The notes under the pieces were generated by a model. The model searched no databases. It saw only the letters and a program-made list of their open reading frames with translations, and had not been told where the DNA came from. DNA of 8,986 nucleotides. Source: Chloroflexota bacterium (GTDB lineage Bacteria > Chloroflexota > Dehalococcoidia > Lucifugimonadales > Australimonadaceae). Every line of letters starts with the position of its first letter. The first letter of the stretch is position 1. A program made the position numbers and the translations under genes. This document shows positions 1 through 5,288 of the stretch, piece by piece. The stretch covers positions 1-8,986 of the forward strand of contig JACZSI010000068.1 of NCBI GenBank assembly GCA_022574265.1. The letters are read 5' to 3'.

Positions 1-337
1 CGCCGAGCGTGCCGCGGTCCACGAGCTCGCGGAGGCGGTCGATGGGGAACGTGACGTTGATGTCGCGCATGAACGCCGTGCGGTCGAAGCCGATGCTCGT
101 GTGGCTCTGGATGATGTCGGCGGCGGCGGCGCTCGACGGGATCGTCCGGTAGGTCTGGTCGCCGGAGCTGAAGGGGGCGTCGCTCCGCAGGTGCAGGCCG
201 GCGGTGGTCACGAGCGCGAGCTTGGCCTCGGACAGCGGCTTGCGTAGGGGCGCGAAGGGCGCGTCGTCGTGCTCCCTGGCGGGGAAGTTCAGGTGGCCCT
301 GGCGGGCGGTGTCGGTCAGGTCTTCGAGCCTCGGCAT
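1..337 (-). CDS. Glycine/sarcosine/betaine reductase selenoprotein B family protein (GrdB/PrdB-like), 3'-truncated
   Basis: This is the first 112 residues of a gene that runs off the left edge, so no stop is visible. The ATG at 335-337 is preceded by GGAGGAG (complement of 344-350) six bases upstream, which decides the start. The protein shows the N-terminal signature of the GrdB/PrdB family (PF07355-like): LVTTAGLHL at residues 42-50, a GDQTYR segment at 59-64, IP at 66-67, SH at 78-79, and DINVTFPIDRLREL at 92-105. In clostridial glycine or D-proline reductases this subunit carries a selenocysteine that attacks the substrate amine. That part of the protein lies outside the window, so neither Sec/Cys status nor reductase activity can be judged. 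Family members of unknown function occur widely outside amino-acid fermenters. No grd or prd partner genes are visible here. The family call is fairly firm; the biochemical role is unknown. Confidence 0.75.
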   Translation of the reverse strand, partial: MPRLEDLTDTARQGHLNFPAREHDDAPFAPLRKPLSEAKLALVTTAGLHLRSDAPFSSGDQTYRTIPSSAAAADIIQSHTSIGFDRTAFMRDINVTFPIDRLRELVDRGTLG

Positions 338-401
338 CGCGAGCTCCTCCAGCCGTTCTCTGTCCCGGTGCAAGCGTCGGTTCCTACGACCGTTTCGACC
401 A

Positions 402-456
402 TCCCCCCGTCCCGCTCCCTGGCCAGGAAGGGGGTGAGAAACCCGGATACGGGGGA
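402..456. repeat. Imperfect palindromic repeat, family A, copy 1
   Basis: This intergenic element has a C-rich left arm (TCCCCC, then GT, from 402) and a right arm ending GGATACGGGGGA (445-456). The two arms pair imperfectly. The core CCAGGAAGGGGGTG (423-436) is identical to 3960-3973 in copy 2. Family membership is inferred from the shared core plus shared arm architecture; mobility or function is unknown. Confidence 0.6.
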
Positions 457-472
457 CACCCCCGTGCCCCCG

Positions 473-495
473 GCAGAGGGGCAACGCCCCTTTGC
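473..495. repeat. Hairpin in the repeat-rich gap
   Basis: AGGGGC (477-482) and GCCCCT (486-491) form a 6-bp stem around an AAC loop. The flanks (473-476 with 492-495) extend it to about 10 bp with one G-T pair. It is followed by only TTT on the plus strand, so it is a poor candidate for an intrinsic terminator. It belongs to a run of structured elements filling 338-661, a 324-bp gap in which I see no credible gene. Confidence 0.5.
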
Positions 496-574
496 ACTCC
501 CCGTGTTTGCGGCTGGCGGACCCGCTGTGCTCCGCGCCGCGCTTCTTGAGGGTTGCCGCCCCTTCCGTCAACGT

Positions 575-624
575 GTAGGGGCGCCATTCATGGCGCCCGA
601 GGGCGCGATCAATCGCGCCCCTAC
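575..624. repeat. Three-way-junction palindromic element (two tandem hairpins in a closing stem)
   Basis: The element starts GTAG (575-578) and ends CTAC (621-624), which pair. Between them lie two perfect 8-bp hairpins. The first is GGGCGCCA/TGGCGCCC (579-586/591-598) with loop TTCA. The second is GGGCGCGA/TCGCGCCC (601-608/613-620) with loop TCAA. Only GA (599-600) separates them, so every base of the 50 is accounted for. A competing fold pairs 575-584 with 615-624 over 10 bp. It sits 37 bp beyond the stop of the ArfB gene. The style resembles REP-like elements of Chloroflexota genomes, from general recollection and not from a search. Confidence 0.75.
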
Positions 625-661
625 GCCCATCCAATGCTGCGCCGCCATTGTAACGCGCGCC

Positions 662-1084
662 CTACTCCTGGGGCCCGACCGGCCCGCGAAGCTGCTTCGT
701 GCGTCCGACCCGCGCCTTGGCGTCGAGACGACGGCGGACGGACGCCTTGGTCGGTGCCGTCGGCCGGCGTGCGCGCTGCGGCTCGGCGGCGCGGCGGATC
801 AGGCCGACGAGCCGCTCCAGCGCGTCGGCGCGGTTGCGGTCCTGCGAGCGGAACCGCTGCGCCTTGATGACGACGACGCCGTCGCTGGTCATGCGCCGGC
901 CGGCCAGCGACCGCAGGCGGGTGCGGACGTCGTCCCGGATCGCCGGCGAGCGCGCAGCGTCGAACCGCAGCTGCACGGCCGTCGCGACCTTGTTGACGTG
1001 CTGACCGCCGGGGCCGGACGAGGTGAAGAACGAGAACTCGACCTCGCTCTCGCCGAGCCACAGCGTGTCGGTCACGCGGATCAT
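662..1084 (-). CDS. arfB: Alternative ribosome-rescue factor ArfB (class-I release-factor-like peptidyl-tRNA hydrolase)
   Basis: This 140-residue protein has the release-factor catalytic loop SSGPGGQHVNKVAT (22-35) with GGQ at 26-28. It also has the family's RSQDRNR segment (79-85) and a basic C-terminal tail rich in Arg and Lys (about 103-133). It lacks the stop-codon-recognition domains of RF1/RF2. That architecture is ArfB/YaeJ/ICT1. The protein enters a stalled ribosome, its basic tail lies in the empty mRNA channel, and the GGQ hydrolyses peptidyl-tRNA. I chose the ATG at 1082-1084, where family similarity begins (MIRVTD). A TTG at 1133-1135 would add 17 unconserved residues. The Shine-Dalgarno is weak: AGGG lies very close to the ATG. 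The gene stands alone, with structured repeats on both sides. Confidence 0.9.
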   Translation of the reverse strand: MIRVTDTLWLGESEVEFSFFTSSGPGGQHVNKVATAVQLRFDAARSPAIRDDVRTRLRSLAGRRMTSDGVVVIKAQRFRSQDRNRADALERLVGLIRRAAEPQRARRPTAPTKASVRRRLDAKARVGRTKQLRGPVGPQE

Positions 1085-1154
1085 GGCCCTAGGGTACCTC
1101 GCCACTCTGACGAATCGCCATCGGGGGCTGGTCAAGGAGTCGAGCCCTGGTGCC

Positions 1155-1183
1155 GTTCGTGGTGAGGTTCTCGAACCACGAAC
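1155..1183. repeat. REP-like palindrome, family B, copy 1
   Basis: A 29-bp hairpin with a 9-bp perfect outer stem, GTTCGTGGT (1155-1163) with ACCACGAAC (1175-1183). An inner 3-bp stem GAG/CTC (1164-1166/1170-1172) encloses a GTT loop, with GA bulged. It lies between the divergent arfB and LLM genes. Confidence 0.75.
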
Positions 1184-1190
1184 AAAGGTT

Positions 1191-1205
1191 GGCCGGCAAC
1201 CGGCC
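1191..1205. repeat. Short perfect hairpin between the two family-B repeats
   Basis: GGCCGG (1191-1196) pairs perfectly with CCGGCC (1200-1205) around a CAA loop. It links the two REP-like elements, giving a three-hairpin cluster from 1155 to 1235. No T-tract follows on either strand, so terminator function is not supported. Confidence 0.5.
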
Positions 1206-1235
1206 GTTCGCCCTTCGAGTGCCTCAGGACGAACG
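1205..1235. repeat. REP-like palindrome, family B, copy 2 (inverted)
   Basis: Read on the minus strand, 1234-1206 matches copy 1 in 23 of 29 positions. Four of the six differences form two compensatory stem changes (GG/CC becomes CC/GG). A further change leaves a T-G pair, and the inner GAG/CTC stem is kept. The two copies therefore point toward each other, like paired REP elements. Confidence 0.7.
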
Positions 1236-1314
1236 AGAACCCTTCCGGAGACCGCCCTATGAGCAGATCGCGATGCTATCCTGGGCCAGCCAGCCTTGAC
1301 CGCAGGGGGCCACG

Positions 1315-2214
1315 ATGGGACGCAGCAGCAACGCGACGCGCTTCGGCCTGAACCCCCGTGGGCTCTCCTACGAGCGGACCGTCGCGGTCGCGAAGGCCGC
1401 CGAGGCCGCCGGGTTCGACAACATCGCCTTCAGCGACCGGCCGCCGGAGCCCAACATCGAGGCTTGGACGATGGCGACGGCGATCGGCGTGCAGACCGAG
1501 CGCATCCGGCTGACGCATTCCACGCTCAACGTGCCCTTCCGCAACGCCGGCATGCTCGCGAAGATGGCCGCGAGCCTGGACGTGATCACCGGCGGCGGCC
1601 GCGTGCTGCTGACCCTGGGCGCGGGCGGCCAGGAGAAGCACTACGCGGGCTACGGCATCACGCTGGGGACGCCCGCCGAGCGCTTCGAGCGCCTGGAGGA
1701 CACCATCGCCATCCTCCGCGGGCTGTGGGCCAACGAGTCGTTCACGTACGAGGGGAAGCAGCTGAGCGTGGCCGAGGGCGTGGTCGACCCGCGGCCGGTC
1801 GACGGCACGATCCCCATCTTCTTGGGTGCGGGCAAGCCGCGGATGATGGCGCTCACGGGCCGCGTGGCCGACGGCTGGATCAAGAACGGCGGCTGGCCGG
1901 AGTCCATCGAGGCCTACCGCGAGCAGGTCGCGCTGCTCGAAGCCGGCGCGGAGTCAGCAGGCCGGGACCCGGCGGCGCTGCACCGCGTGCTGAACTGCAC
2001 GGCCTACGTGGGGTCCGCCGACCCGGCCTCCCTCATGCCACAGACCCTCGGCACGCGCGGCGGCATCATGGGCACGGCGGACCAGGTGCTCGAGCAGATC
2101 GAGACGTGGCGCGAGGCGGGCGTGGACACGTTCCACGTGCAGTTCCCAGGGGACATGATCGACGAGCAGCTCCCCGCCTTCGGCGAGCAGGTGATCGCGA
2201 AGCTGCGCGGGTAG
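1315..2214 (+). CDS. LLM-class (luciferase-like) F420- or flavin-dependent oxidoreductase
   Basis: This 299-residue protein is of normal length for the bacterial luciferase-like superfamily (TIM barrel). Its features are an N-terminal strand-helix unit with AAEAAGFDNIAFSD (27-40), the strand TERIRLTHSTLN (61-72), and an LDVITGGGRVLLTLGAG block (about 88-104). These are followed by the PAERFERLEDTIAILRGLW helix (about 120-138) and the IPIFLGAGKPRMM segment (about 166-178), typical of the F420-dependent branch. The exact substrate is not predictable; members reduce or oxidise small organics or act as monooxygenases. The ATG at 1315 follows AGGGGG (1304-1309) at five bases. A weak -10-like TATCCT lies at 1277-1282, without a convincing -35. 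It is the only plus-strand gene and converges on the gene ending at 2219, leaving a 4-bp gap and no room for a terminator between them. Confidence 0.88.
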   Translation: MGRSSNATRFGLNPRGLSYERTVAVAKAAEAAGFDNIAFSDRPPEPNIEAWTMATAIGVQTERIRLTHSTLNVPFRNAGMLAKMAASLDVITGGGRVLLTLGAGGQEKHYAGYGITLGTPAERFERLEDTIAILRGLWANESFTYEGKQLSVAEGVVDPRPVDGTIPIFLGAGKPRMMALTGRVADGWIKNGGWPESIEAYREQVALLEAGAESAGRDPAALHRVLNCTAYVGSADPASLMPQTLGTRGGIMGTADQVLEQIETWREAGVDTFHVQFPGDMIDEQLPAFGEQVIAKLRG

Positions 2215-2218
2215 GCTG

Positions 2219-2722
2219 CTACGCGTACGCGGGGGCGGCGGCTTGGGAGGCCATGACGGCGCGCTGCGCGAGCATGGCCTCGGCGAGCGCGTCCAGCCTG
2301 CGGCTGACGACGGAGAGCGCGCGGGCCCGGACGATGTTCCCCAGCTCCGGGTCGGCGCTCATGAGCTCCCGCAGTCCACTCGCCTCGAAGCGAGCCGCCG
2401 AGGCGCGCTCGGAAGCGACGGCGGTGAGCGAGTACACGCAGGGCTCGGCCAGCGCCGACCAGCCGACGATCTGGCCCGGCCGGGCGGTGGTCATCTTCTG
2501 GTGCGGCGTGTCTATCCCCCACCAGCCGGGGACGGGCATCCGCAGCTCCACGGTGCCTTCGAGCACGACGTAGAGGCGCTCGGCGGGCTCCCCGGCGGAG
2601 AAGAGCACGGCGCCCTTCTTGAAGCGCACGTGCTCGGCAAGGCGGTCCAGGCTCTGGGCCTGGCGGGGCGATAGGTCAGCGAAGAGCTCGCTGTTCATGA
2701 TGGCGTGAGCGATCGGTGACAT
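2219..2722 (-). CDS. Stand-alone cyclic-nucleotide-binding-like (CAP-ED) domain protein
   Basis: The 167-residue protein starts with a helix (FADLSPRQAQSLDRLAEHV, 14-32) followed by the CRP/FNR-type beta-roll: F-KKGAVLF-AGEPAERLYVVLEGTVELR (34-61). It continues with RPGQIVGWSAL (81-91) at the position of the phosphate-binding cassette, then a long dimerisation-like helix (about 117-150). It ends without a helix-turn-helix, whereas CRP/FNR regulators run to about 200-230 residues. The cassette also lacks the usual Glu and the Arg-Ser/Thr pair that grip cAMP, so ligand binding is doubtful. I chose the ATG at 2720-2722, with GGGAG about ten bases upstream; a TTG at 2753-2755 would add 11 residues. 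It may sense a ligand or redox state and act on a protein partner. It lies 99 bp after the Ldh-type gene, possibly in the same transcript. Confidence 0.75.
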   Translation of the reverse strand: MSPIAHAIMNSELFADLSPRQAQSLDRLAEHVRFKKGAVLFSAGEPAERLYVVLEGTVELRMPVPGWWGIDTPHQKMTTARPGQIVGWSALAEPCVYSLTAVASERASAARFEASGLRELMSADPELGNIVRARALSVVSRRLDALAEAMLAQRAVMASQAAAPAYA

Positions 2723-2821
2723 TGGCAGCCCACTCCCATGTGTTCGATTCAGCAAGCACGATAGGGCTGGACGCGATGGCGCGCACGTGGCTTACCAGGC
2801 GGATTTCGCCGATTCGGCACG

Positions 2822-3898
2822 CTACACGTCGCAGGCGACGTCCATCTCGGCGCAGGTTGTCCGCAGCCAATCGACGACGTCACGGTGCAGCGGGATGCCG
2901 TGGGCGCGGTGCTCGGCCTCGGCCTCCCACTCGAGCTGGCCGGCGACCATGACCCGCTCGTGGCCGGGCGCGGGCGGCGTGGCGGCGAGCTCGCCGATGA
3001 AGTCGTCCATCGTCTGCTTGAACTCCTCGACGTCGGTGAACGCGGACACGTCGTAGGCCGCGACGTAGTGCCGGAAGTGCGTGCGCGGGAGGCGCGTGGC
3101 GAAACCGGCGCCGGAGAGCACGCTGCACAGGACCTCCACCGCGGCGGCGAGCCCGTATCCCTTGTGCGAGCCGAGCTCCCGCGTGCTCCCGAGCGGCAGG
3201 CCGAAGTAGGCGTCGGGCACCGGGACCGCTTCCATGATGGGCGTGCCAGCAGCGTCCGCCACGGTGCCGGGCGGCAGCAGCGAGCCGAGCCGCTTCGCGT
3301 TCCGGAGCTTGTTGACGGCGACGGTGCTCGTCGCCATGTCCAGCACGAAGGGGTGCCGATCGAGGGCCGGCGCCGCGATGGCGATGGGGTTGGTGCCCAG
3401 CCGCGGCTCGGCACCGAACGTCGGCAGGACCGACGGGCCCGTGGCGGTCATGCACATGCCGACCATGTCGTGGGCGAGGGCGCGCATCGCGTGGTAGGAG
3501 GCCATGCCGAGGTGGCCGCAGTTGAACATGGTCACGACGCCGACGCCGGTCTCGCGCGCCTTGGCGATCGCGAGGTCCATCGCCTTCGGCACGAGGATGA
3601 CGCCGAGGCCGCGGTCGCAGTCGATGTTGGCGATGGCGGGGCGGTCGCGCACGACCGTCCATTCCGGGTTGGGGTTCGTGGTGCCGTCGGCGTAGCGGTC
3701 GAGGTAGACCTTGAGCATGTTGGAGACGCCGTGGCTCTCGACGCCGCGCAGGTCGGCCGAGACCAGCACGTCGGCGGCGAGCTCCGCGTCGGCGGGCGGC
3801 ACGCCCATCTTGGCGATGAGCCCGGCGGCCGCCGCACGGAGGGCGTCCGCATCGACGCGTACGGCGTCCCGCTCAGGGACCTTGAAGCTCTCGACCAT
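2822..3898 (-). CDS. Ldh family oxidoreductase (malate/L-lactate/ureidoglycolate dehydrogenase type)
   Basis: This 358-residue protein is the usual length for the NAD(P)-dependent LDH2/MDH2 family (PF02615). Conserved blocks appear in order: DLRGVESHGVSNM (49-61), with Arg51 and His56 in the substrate/catalytic region; FNCGHLGMASYHAM (125-138), with the family His129; and GAEPRLGTNPIAIAAP (162-177). Next come FVLDMATSTVAVNK (184-197) and GSHKGYGLAAAVEVL (243-257). Members oxidise 2-hydroxyacids such as lactate, malate, ureidoglycolate or sulfolactate; which one applies here is not readable. It follows the Rieske pair by 94 bp. No Shine-Dalgarno precedes the ATG, but TAGAAT (complement of 3905-3910) stands six bases upstream, the spacing expected of a -10 box for a leaderless mRNA. 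It may therefore have its own promoter. Confidence 0.9.
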   Translation of the reverse strand: MVESFKVPERDAVRVDADALRAAAAGLIAKMGVPPADAELAADVLVSADLRGVESHGVSNMLKVYLDRYADGTTNPNPEWTVVRDRPAIANIDCDRGLGVILVPKAMDLAIAKARETGVGVVTMFNCGHLGMASYHAMRALAHDMVGMCMTATGPSVLPTFGAEPRLGTNPIAIAAPALDRHPFVLDMATSTVAVNKLRNAKRLGSLLPPGTVADAAGTPIMEAVPVPDAYFGLPLGSTRELGSHKGYGLAAAVEVLCSVLSGAGFATRLPRTHFRHYVAAYDVSAFTDVEEFKQTMDDFIGELAATPPAPGHERVMVAGQLEWEAEAEHRAHGIPLHRDVVDWLRTTCAEMDVACDV

Positions 3899-3904
3899 GG
3901 CGGG

Positions 3905-3910
3905 ATTCTA
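3905..3910 (-). promoter_or_regulatory. Possible -10 box of a leaderless transcript for the Ldh-family gene
   Basis: TAGAAT lies six bases before the ATG at 3898, and no ribosome-binding site is present. A poor -35 candidate, TTGATC, stands 19 bp further upstream. Short AT-bearing hexamers do occur by chance, so this is tentative. Confidence 0.3.
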
Positions 3911-3940
3911 CACGTGGGCCGGGGGCTCAGATCAACAGCT

Positions 3941-3991
3941 CTCCCCTACCCAGGCTCCGCCAGGAAGGGGGTGGAAAAGCAGGATAGGGAG
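3941..3991. repeat. Imperfect palindromic repeat, family A, copy 2
   Basis: The left arm CTCCC-C-TA-C-CC (3941-3951) pairs with GG-A-TA-GGGAG (3982-3991) with small bulges. The core CCAGGAAGGGGGTG (3960-3973) is shared with copy 1 at 423-436. The element ends two bases before the stop codon of the downstream Rieske gene (stop 3995-3993). It fills most of the gap before the Ldh-type gene, where it could weaken read-through or protect a 3' end. Confidence 0.6.
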
Positions 3992-3992
3992 G

Positions 3993-5249
3993 TTACTTCT
4001 TCCACTGGGAGAGCTTGGCGCCCTCGCCGGAGAGGATGGTCTCCACGTCGGGCTTGCGCGGGGTGATGTCCTTGAACGGCCCGCCGGTGCCCTCGTAGCC
4101 GGGGTACGCGCGCCGCTCGACGGGGAAGATGTGGATCTCGTTCTCGGCGGGGTCGCGGTAGACGTTCATCGGCTCGCCACCGTCCTCGACGATCCGTGCC
4201 TGCTCGTCGAGCATGCGGCGGAACATGATGAGGCCGACGTCGGAGACGCCGAGGCGCTCGGTCGTGCGGTCCATGATCGCGCCCTGGATGACCCAGGCGG
4301 TCTGGTCCTGGCCGCGTACGTAGTCGTCGCGGAGCCGGCCGTCCTCGTAGTACGCGGAGACGTTCTCGAAGGGCACGTTCCCCTCGTTGGTCTCCTCGCC
4401 GTCCTTGAGGAACTTGTGCGAGAGCACGAGGTGGTCGGTGTGCGTGTCGTCGATGGGTATGCGGTATTGAAGGGTGTCGCCGTTGCGCAGGATGTGGGGG
4501 AACAGGATGGGATGCCCCAGCTTCCAGTTGTCGTCGTCCTCCGTCTCGTCGCCGATGAGCCGGCGCTTGATGACGCCGTAGTCGGTGATCTCGAACCCGA
4601 TCTTGCGGTGCTCGGCGCCCTTGGACATCGTGCGCGAGTTCCATTCGTCGCGCTCCGCGGCCGGCTTCTTGCGGTTCATGACCCAGCCGCCGTAGTAGCG
4701 GTGGAGCCACTGGAAGTGCAGCGGGTCGAGCGAGTTCTCGTGGCACTGGAGCCAGTTGCACGCGAGCTTGACCGACGTCGCGCTCCGGATGCCGTCCCAG
4801 ACCAAGATGTCCCATCGCGGGAGCAGCGGCGCGGGCTCCGGGCCCATGTAGGCGAAGATCAGCCCGCCGAGCTCCTCGGCCTTGTACGCCTTGAGCTTGA
4901 CCTTCTCCTTGAAGCGGCTGCCCTCGGGCTCGGACGGCTGGTCGACGCACTGGCCGTTCACGTCGTAGAGCCAGCCGTGGTAGGCACAGCGGATGCCCTC
5001 GGGCTCGGGGATGCCGTAGGAGAGGTTCGCCTTGCGGTGCGCGCAGGAGGGCTCGATGAGCCCGAGCTTGCCGGCGGCGCTGCGGAAGAGCACGAGGTCC
5101 TCGCCGAGGAGGCGGACCTCCTTGGTGGGGTTGTCGTCGTTGAGCTGGATGCTGCCGGCGATCGGGTGCCAGTAGCGCCGCATCAGCTCGCCCATCGGCG
5201 TGCCGGGCCCGACGCGCGTCAGCCGGTCGTTCATCTCCGCGGTGAGCAT
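3993..5249 (-). CDS. Rieske [2Fe-2S] ring-hydroxylating oxygenase alpha subunit, second tandem copy
   Basis: This 418-residue oxygenase component resembles the phthalate 4,5-dioxygenase / phenoxybenzoate dioxygenase / O-demethylase branch. The N-terminal Rieske domain has Cys69-x-His71 and Cys88-x2-His91, the ligands of the 2Fe-2S cluster. The catalytic domain has the mononuclear iron motif with Asp175, His178 and His183 (in ENSLDPLHFQWLH, 171-183), where Asp175 is the usual electron-bridge residue between domains. A conserved SDVGLIMFRRMLDEQ segment (336-350) follows. Members use O2 and electrons from a reductase for dihydroxylation, monohydroxylation or demethylation; the substrate is unknown. 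The ATG at 5249 has AGGAGG (complement of 5258-5263) eight bases upstream. The upstream paralogue ends 39 bp away, so the two are almost certainly co-transcribed. By my count the pair are about 75% identical, with variation concentrated after residue 150. No reductase is adjacent. Confidence 0.93.
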   Translation of the reverse strand: MLTAEMNDRLTRVGPGTPMGELMRRYWHPIAGSIQLNDDNPTKEVRLLGEDLVLFRSAAGKLGLIEPSCAHRKANLSYGIPEPEGIRCAYHGWLYDVNGQCVDQPSEPEGSRFKEKVKLKAYKAEELGGLIFAYMGPEPAPLLPRWDILVWDGIRSATSVKLACNWLQCHENSLDPLHFQWLHRYYGGWVMNRKKPAAERDEWNSRTMSKGAEHRKIGFEITDYGVIKRRLIGDETEDDDNWKLGHPILFPHILRNGDTLQYRIPIDDTHTDHLVLSHKFLKDGEETNEGNVPFENVSAYYEDGRLRDDYVRGQDQTAWVIQGAIMDRTTERLGVSDVGLIMFRRMLDEQARIVEDGGEPMNVYRDPAENEIHIFPVERRAYPGYEGTGGPFKDITPRKPDVETILSGEGAKLSQWKK

Positions 5250-5288
5250 GCTTCTAGCCTCCTGCTCGGTCGCTCTGGCCCGGTCCCG

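Noticed and set aside
473..495. An intrinsic terminator at the AGGGGC/GCCCCT hairpin
   Set aside because: Only three T's follow on the plus strand and no T-run follows on the minus strand, and it sits within a stack of repeats.
384..587. A 67-codon minus-strand frame in the repeat-rich gap
   Set aside because: It is made up of the palindromic repeats themselves and has no ribosome site or conserved motif.
1296..2573. A 425-codon plus-strand frame overlapping the LLM gene and the CAP-ED gene
   Set aside because: Its Arg/Gly/Ala-rich translation has no recognisable motifs, and it crosses two real genes in other frames.
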